A stretch of DNA of 32,448 nucleotides from Acetomicrobium sp. S15 = DSM 107314 (GCF_016125955.1 NZ_JADEVE010000174.1:1-32448); one strand, 5' to 3'; counted from the first letter of the stretch, positions 16,377 through 24,927 are shown. Numbers and translations are program-made. Notes: generated by a model from the sequence alone, not told the origin.

Positions 16377-16410
16377 CGTTGCGCCGCCGACCTTAACTTT
16401 AAGGGCAACG
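16377..16410 (+). promoter_or_regulatory. Hairpin just before the tctA ribosome site
   Basis: CGTTGC (16377-16382) pairs with GCAACG (16405-16410), and an inner CCTTA/TAAGG (16391-16395, 16400-16404) closes a 4-base loop. The structure ends a few bases before AAGGAGG of tctA and could modulate its translation or mRNA stability. Confidence 0.3.
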
Positions 16411-16426
16411 AGAAGGAGGCTCGTTT

Positions 16427-17941
16427 ATGGGAAGCTTGGTTCAAGTGTTAACTGTTGGATTTCCGGCCACATTTCAGCCGCTTACATTCTTACTTCTTGT
16501 CCTAGGGGTTTTTTGGGGGATGATCTTCGGCGCCATACCCGGTCTGACGGCGGCTATGGGTGTGGCTTTAGCTATCCCCTTCACATTTTTTATGAGCGCT
16601 GTGGATGGTTTGACCCTCCTTACAGGCATATGGGTAGGTGGCGTCTCCGGTGGGTTTATATCTGCCTGCCTTCTCAACATGCCTGGCACTCCCTCGTCTA
16701 TCACAACCTGCTTCGATGGTTATCCTATGAGTCGAAAGGGGAAGTCCGGCCAAGCTTTGGGCATTGCCCTTACTTCGTCAGTTATCGGTGGCTTGCTTGG
16801 AGTCTTGGTTCTCATGACACTTGCGCCGTTCATTGCCCGTCAGGCTCTGAAGTTTGGGCCCTTTGAGTATTTTTCCCTGGGCGTTTTGGCCTTTGTGGCC
16901 GTAAGCAGCATGTTGGGCGGAAGCATCTGGAGAAATTTGGCTGGCTTGGCTGTGGGGCTTGCCATCAGCTCGATCGGTGCCGATCCCATAAGTGGCATAC
17001 CTCGTCTGTGCTTTGGCATCAGCGAACTCCAAGGCGGGATAGCACTTCTTCCTTTGTTGGTTGGGCTCTTTTGCGTTTCTGAGATCATCGAGGATATTGG
17101 AGCGGAGATGGAGGCCATCGTTCCTCCGGAGGCGCGGAAGGTGAAGTTCAGAGAACTCCTGCCGCCACTTGAAGTCTTTAAGGACAACTTCGCCAATCTC
17201 ATCAGGTCCTTTATAATAGGGCTTACAATAGGTATTTTCCCTGGTATTGGGGGAGCCACATCAAATGTCATCGCCTACGGCATGGCGAAGTCCAGTTCCA
17301 AGCATCCAGAGAAATTTGGCACCGGCATACCAGACGGCCTGATAGCGAGCGAAGCGGCCAATAATGCCTCCATTGGAGGAGCATTTATACCACTCGTAGC
17401 TCTGGGGATCCCCGGGGATGCGGTTACGGCGATTCTGTTGGGAGGTTTTATGATCCACGGCATTAACCCCGGTCCGTTGCTGTTCAGATATAGCGCGGAT
17501 CTTGTATATGCCGTATTTTCGGCGCAATTCTGGGCAAACGTCGTGATGTTCGCGATGGGGCTATTTTTGATCAAGCTCTTTATATATTCACTGAGCTTCC
17601 CCAAAAGGTTTCTCTTGCCCATCATAGCGGTGTCCTGTATACTTGGAGCGTTTGCGCTCAATAATAGATTGTTCGACATATGGGTTCTGGTATTTTTTGG
17701 GATCTTCGGCTACGCTTGGAATAAAATGGGATTTTCGCTGGTGCCAGTGTTGGTGGCATTCGTCCTTGGGCCTGTGGTGGAGGCCAACTTAAGGCAAGGT
17801 TTGACCGAAAGTGCGGGGAGTTTCCTTCCCATATTTACGCGCCCGATTTCCTTGGGCCTTCTCATTGCAGCCGTGGCGCTCTTTTTGTTGGGCAGGTATC
17901 TTCAAATAATTATGAAACGGCGTAGAGTTAGCGGAATATAG
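16427..17941 (+). CDS. TTT transporter large membrane subunit, TctA family
   Basis: The 504-aa membrane protein has about 11-12 hydrophobic segments and the paired TctA signature loops: GAIPGLTAAMG near residue 31 and GIFPGIGGATSNV near residue 268, plus LLNMPGTPSSI with CFDGYPMSRKGK, and ALGIPGDAVTAILLGGFM. TctA forms the secondary-transport channel that, with TctB and the periplasmic TctC, imports tricarboxylates or other organic acids using an ion gradient. AAGGAGG lies 7 bases before the ATG. The order here (A, then C, then B) is not the common C-B-A order, and the C gene has its own promoter just after the tctA stop. Confidence 0.95.
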   Translation: MGSLVQVLTVGFPATFQPLTFLLLVLGVFWGMIFGAIPGLTAAMGVALAIPFTFFMSAVDGLTLLTGIWVGGVSGGFISACLLNMPGTPSSITTCFDGYPMSRKGKSGQALGIALTSSVIGGLLGVLVLMTLAPFIARQALKFGPFEYFSLGVLAFVAVSSMLGGSIWRNLAGLAVGLAISSIGADPISGIPRLCFGISELQGGIALLPLLVGLFCVSEIIEDIGAEMEAIVPPEARKVKFRELLPPLEVFKDNFANLIRSFIIGLTIGIFPGIGGATSNVIAYGMAKSSSKHPEKFGTGIPDGLIASEAANNASIGGAFIPLVALGIPGDAVTAILLGGFMIHGINPGPLLFRYSADLVYAVFSAQFWANVVMFAMGLFLIKLFIYSLSFPKRFLLPIIAVSCILGAFALNNRLFDIWVLVFFGIFGYAWNKMGFSLVPVLVAFVLGPVVEANLRQGLTESAGSFLPIFTRPISLGLLIAAVALFLLGRYLQIIMKRRRVSGI

Positions 17942-17945
17942 TTTA

Positions 17946-17973
17946 TTGACATTTTTGCAAACTTGTATATAAT
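17946..17973 (+). promoter_or_regulatory. Strong sigma-70-type promoter for tctC
   Basis: TTGACA (17946-17951), a 16-base spacer and TATAAT (17968-17973) are both perfect hexamers, starting 4 bases after the tctA stop and 62 bases before the TctC ATG. They would allow the binding protein to be made in excess over the membrane subunit. Confidence 0.75.
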
Positions 17974-18035
17974 ATAACGTATGATGGATTAGCTATAAAA
18001 AGCAGATAATAAATCTAAAAGAGGGGGGATTTAGA

Positions 18036-19007
18036 ATGGTTAAAAGATTTTGTTCACTGTTCCTCTTAAGTATAACGCTGGTCCTTCTGACGAGCTTTGC
18101 CTTTGCTGCAGAATATCCTGCTCAGCCTATCAAGGTGGTGGTTCCTTATGCGGCAGGCGGGACGAGCGACATCCAGACGAGGATCATGTCTAAGTACATC
18201 AAGGAATATTTGGGCCAGGATTTTGTAATAGTAAACATAAGCGGTGCCGGTGGAGGTATAGGCAACAGGGAGGTTTTAAATGCTGCCCCTGACGGGTACA
18301 CCGTCCTCTTCCAACATCAATCGATGTTTTCCAACTATCTCACCGGCGTTTCTGACTTTACTTACAATGATTTTGCGCCCGTTTGCCTCGCCATAAGAAC
18401 TAATCGCATATTTGTTACCAGACCTGATGCTCCATGGAATAACCTCAAAGATGTCGTGGAAGACGCGAAGAAGCGCCCCGGTCAGATAAGGCTCGGCGCA
18501 GAAATCGGAGCCACCAGTCACTTTCAGGTTATGCCGCTTCAGATAATGACGAATAATGCCTTCGTCCTCACCGCCAGCAAGGGTGGCGATATGGACAGGA
18601 TTACGAAGATAATGGGCAGCCATATGGATCTTAGCGTTGTGGCTCTCTCCTCAGTGGTTTCGTATCTGAAGTCCGGGGAGTTGAAGGCGTTAGCCGTAAC
18701 GTCCGCGGAAAGAGATCCCTTCCTGCCAGATGTGCCGACCGCGAAAGAGCTTGGCATAGATGCGGTCTTTATGCAGGATACAGGCTTTTACATGCCGCCC
18801 AAGACCCCAGAAAACATAGTGGCTGTTTTCTCCAAGGCGATAGGCGAGATGTCTAAGAATGAGGCTTACGTCAAGGAGATCGAGGAAAAGACTTTCTCTC
18901 AAGTTAGGTATATGGACACAGAAGAATTCGTGAAATTCCTGGAAGAGGACTTCAAATATTGGAGCAGGCTCGCGAAAGAGGCCGGATTCGAACCTGCCAA
19001 GAAATAG
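18036..19007 (+). CDS. TTT transporter periplasmic binding protein, TctC family
   Basis: The 323-aa protein has a signal peptide (MVKR, hydrophobic core, AFA-AEYP cleavage near residue 24) and then the Bug/TctC hallmarks: YPAQPIKVVVPYAAGGTSDI, a GAGGGIGNREV loop, APDGYTVLF and a late FMQDTGFYMPP. Proteins of this family bind carboxylates in a deep cleft through backbone contacts from the AGG loop. AGAGGGGGG lies upstream of the ATG. It has its own promoter and is followed by a very stable hairpin before tctB, consistent with high-level separate expression. The ligand cannot be read from sequence; nearby catabolic genes point to a sugar-derived or hydroxy carboxylic acid. Confidence 0.95.
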   Translation: MVKRFCSLFLLSITLVLLTSFAFAAEYPAQPIKVVVPYAAGGTSDIQTRIMSKYIKEYLGQDFVIVNISGAGGGIGNREVLNAAPDGYTVLFQHQSMFSNYLTGVSDFTYNDFAPVCLAIRTNRIFVTRPDAPWNNLKDVVEDAKKRPGQIRLGAEIGATSHFQVMPLQIMTNNAFVLTASKGGDMDRITKIMGSHMDLSVVALSSVVSYLKSGELKALAVTSAERDPFLPDVPTAKELGIDAVFMQDTGFYMPPKTPENIVAVFSKAIGEMSKNEAYVKEIEEKTFSQVRYMDTEEFVKFLEEDFKYWSRLAKEAGFEPAKK

Positions 19008-19044
19008 CTTTAAATCGACGAGTTGGGTTTAACTAAGTACGAAG

Positions 19045-19080
19045 ATAAAGCCAGGGCTGTGTGAACAGCCCTGGCTTTAT
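19045..19080 (+). terminator. Very stable hairpin between tctC and tctB (partial terminator or mRNA 3' protector)
   Basis: A perfect 15-bp stem (ATAAAGCCAGGGCTG, 19045-19059, with CAGCCCTGGCTTTAT, 19066-19080) has a 6-base loop. It lies 37 bases after the tctC stop and 22 bases before the chosen tctB start. The 3' arm ends CTTTAT rather than in a long T run, so read-through into tctB is expected; such hairpins often raise the level of the upstream binding-protein mRNA. Confidence 0.7.
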
Positions 19081-19102
19081 GAAGAACTGGAGGTATACGG
19101 CG

Positions 19103-19546
19103 ATGAGCGCATCTGTTCTACAAGGATTGGGCCTGTGCGCTGTGGGCATTTGGCTCTTTATCGAATCTTTGTCCATTCGAAGTTTAGGGTATGATGCTCT
19201 TGATGCGCCTTTCTTCCCCAAACTCAGCGCTGTTTTGTTGATAATTTTTGGAGCGGCTATAGCGCTTAGCGCTGCGCTCAAGAAGGAAACAAAGCTTCAA
19301 AAAGAGAGGAATAGGCGAAGTTATACCAAAGTAATACTGTATATGTGTATGCTTATAGCATATGCTATTGCGGTTAAATCCTTGGGTTTTGTAGTAACTA
19401 CAATTTTCTTTATATTTATAAGTTATTTAATGATGGCAAAAAAAATATCTCTTAAAGAAATAATTTACAGTATAACCTTTGCTTGCGCCACCACTTTTGC
19501 ATTCTGGTATATATTTGAAAAAGGCTTAAAGGTGATACTGCCGTAA
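19103..19546 (+). CDS. TTT transporter small membrane subunit, TctB family
   Basis: The 147-aa protein has four predicted membrane segments (about 5-22, 37-58, 75-93 and 95-140 as two helices) and the TctB-like DAPFFPKLSAVLLIIFG region. TctB is the poorly conserved small partner of TctA. ATG 19103 is preferred because TGGAGGT lies 9 bases before it; earlier in-frame starts at 19079 and 19061 fall in or next to the hairpin. The second half (19310-19545) is strikingly A+T rich (14 G/C of 60 in 19381-19440) compared with its neighbours. It is followed 39 bases later by the dehydrogenase gene, probably in one transcript. Confidence 0.85.
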   Translation: MSASVLQGLGLCAVGIWLFIESLSIRSLGYDALDAPFFPKLSAVLLIIFGAAIALSAALKKETKLQKERNRRSYTKVILYMCMLIAYAIAVKSLGFVVTTIFFIFISYLMMAKKISLKEIIYSITFACATTFAFWYIFEKGLKVILP

Positions 19547-19585
19547 GCGTCTAAGGCAAAAATCAAGACGAAGGAGGTTTTGAAC

Positions 19586-20485
19586 TTGACTTCCACAGAA
19601 AAACCGACAATAGGCTTTATAGGGCTGGGGATAATGGGACGACCCATGAGCAAGAATTTGCTCTCCGCCGGCTATCCGCTGGTCGTATATACCAGGACCA
19701 AGAGCAAAATTGAAGATATGGAGAGGTTGGGCGCCAGGGGGGCAACCTCCCCCAAAGGTGTTGCCAGTCAAAGCGACGTAGTTATAACGATGCTTCCTGA
19801 CTCGCCTGAGGTTGAGGAAGTAATTTTAGGTGAAAATGGCGTTATTGATGGCGTAAAGCCTGGGACCGTGGTCATCGACATGAGTTCGATTGACCCCGTC
19901 GTTACGCGCAAAATTGGTGCTGCCCTTGCCCAAAAAGAGGCGAAGATGCTCGATGCCCCCGTGAGCGGCGGCGAGAGCGGAGCTATAAAAGGAGAGCTTG
20001 CCATCATGGTGGGCGGCGATAAAGAGATCTTCGAGCAGTGTTTGCCCATACTCCAAGCCATGGGGCGCACCATCACTTATATGGGAAAATTGGGCAGCGG
20101 CCAGACTACGAAGTTGGTAAACCAGATCATAGTTGGGATAAACATAGCTGCCCTATCCGAAGCATTTGCTTTTGGAGCTAAGGCTGGATTGTCTGCAGAA
20201 GACATACATAGGGCGATCAGCGGAGGTATGGCCGGGAGCAGAGTTATGGAGATGATGGTGCCGCGCTTCATAAAGAGGGACTTTAAGCCCGGCTTTAAAC
20301 TGGATCTCCACATTAAGGACTTAAAAAATGCCATTAACGCTGGAATGGCATTGAAATCTCCTCTTCCTCTGGCTTCTTTTGTCGAGCAGGCCATGATCTC
20401 TCTCTCTGCGGAAGGCAAGGGGGAGTCCGATCACGGTTGTCTTGTTGAACTGTGGGAGGAACTTTCTGGAGCAGAAGTTAGATAG
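19586..20485 (+). CDS. 3-hydroxyacid dehydrogenase, tartronate semialdehyde reductase / HIBADH family
   Basis: The 299-aa NAD(P)-dependent enzyme has a Rossmann fingerprint GFIGLGIMG (10-18), the substrate loop DAPVSGGESGA (from 123) and catalytic Lys176 in GQTTKLVNQ, with DLHIKDLKNA in the all-helical C-terminal domain. Family members include GarR/GlxR (tartronate semialdehyde to D-glycerate) and 3-hydroxyisobutyrate dehydrogenase. The nearby glycerate kinase favours the GarR role, but this is inference. TTG 19586 is chosen because AAGGAGG lies 8 bases upstream; another TTG at 19580 is too close to the site. It belongs to the island running from tctC to the cyclophilin-like gene. Confidence 0.88.
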   Translation: MTSTEKPTIGFIGLGIMGRPMSKNLLSAGYPLVVYTRTKSKIEDMERLGARGATSPKGVASQSDVVITMLPDSPEVEEVILGENGVIDGVKPGTVVIDMSSIDPVVTRKIGAALAQKEAKMLDAPVSGGESGAIKGELAIMVGGDKEIFEQCLPILQAMGRTITYMGKLGSGQTTKLVNQIIVGINIAALSEAFAFGAKAGLSAEDIHRAISGGMAGSRVMEMMVPRFIKRDFKPGFKLDLHIKDLKNAINAGMALKSPLPLASFVEQAMISLSAEGKGESDHGCLVELWEELSGAEVR

Positions 20486-20574
20486 AGGTTAGATGAGACA
20501 TTAAAATAACATCAATACAAAGGTCAAACCCAATCCGCTTTTCTGTCTGTAAGGAAATCGAAGGAGGAATAGTT

Positions 20575-21465
20575 ATGACGTTTGCCCCTCGCGGCATATT
20601 GCCTGCCATGGTTACCCCCTTGAACGATAGGGAAGAGGTCAACGAAAAAGCTCTGAGGAGCCTCGTGGACTTCCTGGTCGATAACGGAGTTCACGGAATA
20701 TTCGTGGTGGGCAGCCAAGGTGAAGCTTATGCCCTATCACGGGACGAGAAGAAAAAAGTGATGGAAACGGCAGTGGAGCAAGCAGCCGAACGTGTGCCTG
20801 TATATGCCGGCACGGGCGCCGTAACCACCCGCGAGGCCGTCGAGCTTACTCGGATGGCCGAAGGGATCGGCGTGGATGCCGTTTCCGTCATCACTCCCTA
20901 TTTCCTGTCTCCATCTCAAGAAGAGCTTTACGAGTACTATAAGATTATAGCGAACTCAACGAGTCTTCCGATATTGCTCTATAATAACCCGGGCAAGACC
21001 GGAGGGGTGAGCATCTCCGTAGGCCTTGCAGAACGCCTTTCTCAAATCGAAAACATCGTAGGCATCAAAGATAGCAGCGGCGACATGACGCTCACCGGCG
21101 AATACATCAGGAAGACCAGAGATAAGGGTTTCAGTGTCCTCGCCGGCAGGGATACACTTATACTCTCTACGCTGCTTTACGGCGGGAGCGGAGCCATATC
21201 AGCCACGGCCAACGTGGCGCCTAAAATTGCAGTAGATATCTATGAGCATTTTGTAAAGGGCGACATTGAAAAGGCCAGAGAGGCGCAATTTGCCCTCGCC
21301 CCGCTGCGTGTGGCCTTTGAACTGGGAACATTTCCCGTGGTAATAAAAGAGGCGCTCAAAATCATAGGCATAGATGCAGGACCGGCCAAAAGCCCTGTTA
21401 AAGACTTATCAGATGCGAAGAGGCAAGAATTAAAGGAAATCCTCAAGGGAATGGGGCTTTTGTGA
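20575..21465 (+). CDS. Class I aldolase/dehydratase of the DapA (dihydrodipicolinate synthase) family
   Basis: The 296-aa TIM barrel has the family catalytic set: Lys165 in GIKDSSGD forms the Schiff base with a 2-oxo acid, Tyr136 in LYNNPGKTG is the acid/base, and GSQGE (46-50) replaces the GTTGE carboxylate-binding motif of true DapA. That replacement and the setting among sugar-acid genes argue for a catabolic lyase (for example a 2-keto-3-deoxy acid aldolase or 5-dehydro-4-deoxyglucarate-type enzyme) rather than lysine synthesis. Such a lyase would yield pyruvate plus an aldehyde such as tartronate semialdehyde, which the preceding reductase could use. The exact reaction is inferred. AAGGAGG lies 8 bases before the ATG. 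Confidence 0.85.
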   Translation: MTFAPRGILPAMVTPLNDREEVNEKALRSLVDFLVDNGVHGIFVVGSQGEAYALSRDEKKKVMETAVEQAAERVPVYAGTGAVTTREAVELTRMAEGIGVDAVSVITPYFLSPSQEELYEYYKIIANSTSLPILLYNNPGKTGGVSISVGLAERLSQIENIVGIKDSSGDMTLTGEYIRKTRDKGFSVLAGRDTLILSTLLYGGSGAISATANVAPKIAVDIYEHFVKGDIEKAREAQFALAPLRVAFELGTFPVVIKEALKIIGIDAGPAKSPVKDLSDAKRQELKEILKGMGLL

Positions 21466-21554
21466 CGCCCGCTATGTTGTCTCAAGGAGAGCCGAAAAGC
21501 GTAAGAGATTTCCGAGGTCAATAAAACATATAAAAAGAGGGAGAGTGGGCTAAG

Positions 21555-22541
21555 ATGAACGGAAAGCCGAAAGTCTTGATAACAAATCGCATTCCTGAGG
21601 AAGGTATGCGCATAGCGGAGGAACATTGTGAAGTTAAGGTATTCGACTACGAAGGGGCGCTCCCAAGAGAGGTGCTTTTAAGGGAGGTCAAAGGGATAGA
21701 CGGTATTATTTCCCTCCTAACTGATAAAATCGACGCTGAGGTAATGGATGCCGCAGGCCCTCAGCTTAAGGTTGTGGCTAATTACGCCGTCGGTTTCGAC
21801 AATATCGATGTGGAAGAAGCTACAGGGCGCGGCATCATGGTTACCAACACTCCCGGCGTCCTCACCGACACAACTGCTGACTTGGCATGGGCGCTGCTTT
21901 TGGCTGCAGCGCGCAGAATAGTCGAAGGGGACAAATTTGTACGCCAAGGGAAATACAAAGCCTGGAAACCGATGCTCCTTTTGGGCACTGATGTCCATCA
22001 TGCGACGCTCGGTGTCGTCGGTTTTGGCAGGGTAGGCAGGGCCGTGGCGCGCAGGGCGACGGGCTTCGATATGAGGGTCATTTACTATGACGTGCAGAGG
22101 GTGTCCGAGGAGTTGGAGAGAGAATTTAACGCTGAGTACAAGCCGTTGGATCAACTCCTTCAAGAGGCAGATTTTATATCAATTCATCTCCCTCTCACGA
22201 AAGAAACTCGCCATCTGATCAGCGAACGAGAGCTGAAAATGATGAAGAAAGAGGCGTATCTCGTTAACTCTGCCAGGGGCCCCATCGTAGATGAGAAGGC
22301 CCTGGCTAAGGCTTTGAAGGAGGGGTGGATCAGAGGCGCAGGCCTGGATGTTTTCGAGCACGAACCGCAGGTTGAACCGGAGCTGTTAGAGCTTGATAAC
22401 GTAGTTTTAGCCCCTCACCTTGGTTCCGCCTCTTACGCTACACGGGCCAAGATGGCTACAATGGCTGCCGATAATTTGGTCAAAGCCCTCAAAGGCGAGA
22501 CGCCGCCTAACCTCGTGAATCCGGAAGTAGTGAAAAAGTGA
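21555..22541 (+). CDS. D-isomer-specific 2-hydroxyacid dehydrogenase (glyoxylate/hydroxypyruvate reductase type)
   Basis: The 328-aa enzyme carries the NAD(P) fingerprint GFGRVGRA (156-163) and the catalytic triad Arg241 (NSARG), Glu270 (FEHEP) and His288 (APHLGS). Residues around NYAVGFDNID and NTPGVLTDTTAD are those of GyaR/GhrB-type glyoxylate or hydroxypyruvate reductases. It would reduce hydroxypyruvate to D-glycerate or glyoxylate to glycolate in the cytoplasm, converging with the GarR-type enzyme on glycerate. GAGGGAGAG lies upstream of the ATG. It is 11 bases from the glycerate kinase gene, which strongly supports the D-glycerate connection. Confidence 0.92.
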   Translation: MNGKPKVLITNRIPEEGMRIAEEHCEVKVFDYEGALPREVLLREVKGIDGIISLLTDKIDAEVMDAAGPQLKVVANYAVGFDNIDVEEATGRGIMVTNTPGVLTDTTADLAWALLLAAARRIVEGDKFVRQGKYKAWKPMLLLGTDVHHATLGVVGFGRVGRAVARRATGFDMRVIYYDVQRVSEELEREFNAEYKPLDQLLQEADFISIHLPLTKETRHLISERELKMMKKEAYLVNSARGPIVDEKALAKALKEGWIRGAGLDVFEHEPQVEPELLELDNVVLAPHLGSASYATRAKMATMAADNLVKALKGETPPNLVNPEVVKK

Positions 22542-22552
22542 GGCGTTAGACT

Positions 22553-23800
22553 ATGAAGAATCCGAGGGAAGATGCGCTTGAGATAGCCAGGAAGGCAATA
22601 GACGCGGTATTGCCGGAGAACGCGCTGAAGCGGGCACTGGAGGGGCGCTTATTCCCCGGTAAAGTCGTCCTCGTGGCCATAGGAAAAGCGGCATGGCGCA
22701 TGGCAAAGGCCGCTTCTGATGTGCTTGGTGATCGCATTCTTCGCGGCGTCGTAATAACCAAGTATGGTCACAGTCAGGGGCCGATAGGAAATTTTGAAAT
22801 TTACGAAGCTGGGCATCCGATCCCGGACGAAAATACGGTCATAGCCACCGAAGCGGCTCTTCGGGCCACAGCCGGCCTTTCGCGCGATGACGTAGTGCTC
22901 TTTTTGGTTTCGGGCGGCGGCTCGGCCCTTTTTGAGAAACCGAAAGGCGGTGTTTCTCTTAAAAGCATCATGGACGTCACAGATCAACTCTTGCGTTCTG
23001 GAGCCAACATCGTCGAGATCAATGCCATCAGGAAGAGGCTTTCTGCCGTCAAGGGAGGGCAATTCGCCCAAAACCTCCATCCTGCCAAAGTCTATGCGGT
23101 TGTCCTCTCCGATGTTTTGGGCGATCGCTTAGACAGCATAGCTTCCGGTCCGGCATATCCAGACAGCACTACGTCCGAAGAGGCGCTACGCATCGTCCAA
23201 AAGTACGGGCTGAAGTTGGATCCCGAGCTTTTGAAACTGTTAGAGGAAGAGACGCCCAAATCGTTATCCAACGTGGAGACGGTAGTCATAGGGAGCGTCA
23301 AGGTGATGTGCGAAGAGGCGGCTAAAACGGCATCCGAGCTGGGATACGATACTGAAATCCTGACTACGACTCTGGATTGCGAGGCCAGAGAGGCCGGCCT
23401 ATTCCTGGCAGCCATAGCTCGCGAGGAGAAGGGGTATGATAGACCATTGCTGCGCCCGTGCGCGTTGATCCTCGGCGGGGAAACGGTGGTTCACGTTCGC
23501 GGCCGAGGGTTGGGTGGCAGAAATCAAGAGCTCGCTCTTTCGGCGGCCACAGGTATCCATGGGCTTGAAGGCGTAGCAGTGCTTTCGGTCGGTTCCGACG
23601 GGACCGACGGACCTACAGATGCCGCCGGCGGCATTGTAGACGGATCTACGATAACAAAGCTAAAAGAAGCTGGTCGCGACCCGGAAGAAGCGCTAAAAGA
23701 CAACGACTCTTATCATGCCCTCGAGGCATGCGGCAGCTTAGTAAAGACGGGACCCACGGGGACTAATGTGAATGATTTGACCATCCTGGTATGTCAGTAA
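22553..23800 (+). CDS. Glycerate 2-kinase (MOFRL family)
   Basis: The 415-aa protein has the DUF4147 domain ([64 protein letters not shown]) followed by the C-terminal MOFRL domain ([32 protein letters not shown]). Members phosphorylate D-glycerate to 2-phosphoglycerate with ATP, feeding lower glycolysis. The length is normal. The upstream dehydrogenase stop is only 11 bases away, so they are co-transcribed. This gene is the best anchor for the function of the island: whatever acid is imported, part of its carbon seems to leave as 2-phosphoglycerate. Confidence 0.94.
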   Translation: MKNPREDALEIARKAIDAVLPENALKRALEGRLFPGKVVLVAIGKAAWRMAKAASDVLGDRILRGVVITKYGHSQGPIGNFEIYEAGHPIPDENTVIATEAALRATAGLSRDDVVLFLVSGGGSALFEKPKGGVSLKSIMDVTDQLLRSGANIVEINAIRKRLSAVKGGQFAQNLHPAKVYAVVLSDVLGDRLDSIASGPAYPDSTTSEEALRIVQKYGLKLDPELLKLLEEETPKSLSNVETVVIGSVKVMCEEAAKTASELGYDTEILTTTLDCEAREAGLFLAAIAREEKGYDRPLLRPCALILGGETVVHVRGRGLGGRNQELALSAATGIHGLEGVAVLSVGSDGTDGPTDAAGGIVDGSTITKLKEAGRDPEEALKDNDSYHALEACGSLVKTGPTGTNVNDLTILVCQ

Positions 23801-23824
23801 AGGTTTGAATAGGGGTGATGTGAA

Positions 23825-24379
23825 ATGAATGAAGTTCTCGATGTCATCAAGCGCAGAAGGAGCATCCGCAAGTATTTGCCGGATCAGATCAAGGATGAAG
23901 AGCTGAATATGATATTGGAGGCGGCAATCTTTGCCCCGAGCGGTCATAACGAGCAGCCGTGGCACTTTCTGGTCATCCAGAATAAAGAACTCATCGACCG
24001 TATGAGCGAGAAGGCAAAAGAGGCAATGATGCGTTCGGATATAGACTGGATTGTCAAGATAGGGCAAAATACGCGCCGTCACATCTTTCATAACGCCCCT
24101 ACAGTAATAGTGGTTTCTGGCCGCAAGGGCTCGTATTCCGCTTTAGTGGACTGCTCTGCCGCCACGCAAAACATGCTTTTGGCTGCCGAGAGCCTTGGCA
24201 TAGGAAGCTGTTGGATAGGCCTCGCCAATTTCTTCTTTCAACAGGAAGAAGAGGCAAAAAGGCTTTCCATCCCAGAGGGGTATGAGCCTTTTTATGCCGT
24301 CACGTTGGGCTATAAAGATCCTTCACATCAGTCCATAGCGCCCGAGCGGAAACGCGACGTCTTTGCCTACATTAGATGA
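23825..24379 (+). CDS. Nitroreductase-family flavoprotein
   Basis: The 184-aa protein begins VLDVIKRRRSIRKYLPDQ, the FMN phosphate-binding signature, followed by APSGHNEQPWHF (flavin contact) and a late GIGSCWIGL, typical of small single-domain nitroreductases acting as dimers with FMN. Such enzymes reduce nitro compounds, quinones or flavins with NAD(P)H; the physiological substrate is unknown. GGGGTGATGTG precedes the ATG. It follows glycerate kinase by 24 bases and overlaps nothing but abuts the next gene, so it is probably part of the same transcript though not obviously of the same pathway. Confidence 0.9.
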   Translation: MNEVLDVIKRRRSIRKYLPDQIKDEELNMILEAAIFAPSGHNEQPWHFLVIQNKELIDRMSEKAKEAMMRSDIDWIVKIGQNTRRHIFHNAPTVIVVSGRKGSYSALVDCSAATQNMLLAAESLGIGSCWIGLANFFFQQEEEAKRLSIPEGYEPFYAVTLGYKDPSHQSIAPERKRDVFAYIR

Positions 24380-24402
24380 CGGACTTTCGGAGGCGAAGGA
24401 GG

Positions 24403-24777
24403 ATGTCTACAGAGATTAAAATTACCGTAGGATCTGTGATTGTAAGGGTGAAATTGAATGATACAAAAGCCGCCAAGTCTATAAAGGAAGCGCTTCCTAT
24501 AAAGAGCGAAGCTTCTACATGGGGTGATGAGGTTTATTTTTCTACGCCTGTCAAGGCCTCTCTTGAGGATGCCAAAGAGGTGGTGGAAATGGGTGACGTG
24601 GGTTACTGGCCGCCTGGCAAAGCTATCTGTCTATTTTTTGGCCCTACGCCTGCGAGTCGAGGTGATGAAATTCGCCCAGCCAGCCCCGTGGTAGTGGTAG
24701 GTAAAGTTATAGGTGACCCGACGGTTCTCAAGGCTGTGCGCGATGGTGATAGCGTAACCGTGGAACTCTCGGAATGA
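24403..24777 (+). CDS. Cyclophilin-like fold protein (TM1367 type)
   Basis: The 124-aa protein matches the small cyclophilin-like family: IKITVGSVIVRVKLNDTKAA near the start, LPIKSEASTWGDEVYFSTPV, and the loop GDVGYWPPGKAICLFFGPTP, which is the best family mark. The family has a cyclophilin barrel but no proven prolyl isomerase activity; the role is unknown. The ATG at 24403 has GGAGG 9 bases upstream (24389-24393); a second AAGGAGG touches the ATG itself. An alternative ATG at 24376 overlaps the nitroreductase stop (ATGA) and would add an Arg-rich leader. It closes the island. Confidence 0.8.
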   Translation: MSTEIKITVGSVIVRVKLNDTKAAKSIKEALPIKSEASTWGDEVYFSTPVKASLEDAKEVVEMGDVGYWPPGKAICLFFGPTPASRGDEIRPASPVVVVGKVIGDPTVLKAVRDGDSVTVELSE

Positions 24778-24835
24778 GCGCTGGCGAAAGACCTCGGCCA
24801 ATTGTTTATGTATAATAAATGCTTTGGAGACCCCC

Positions 24836-24864
24836 TTGCGCAGACCTGGGGAGATTCGTATATT
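24836..24864 (+). promoter_or_regulatory. Candidate promoter of the NEW3-ABC exporter operon
   Basis: TTGCGC (24836-24841), a 17-base spacer and TATATT (24859-24864) lie 63 bases before the first gene. A further TATAAT at 24811-24816 has no matching -35 box. Confidence 0.4.
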
Positions 24865-24927
24865 TTTTAGTTGTGATGAACGAACTTTAGAATCGCAGAG
24901 GATACTAAGGTAGGAGGGTGAGCGGTG

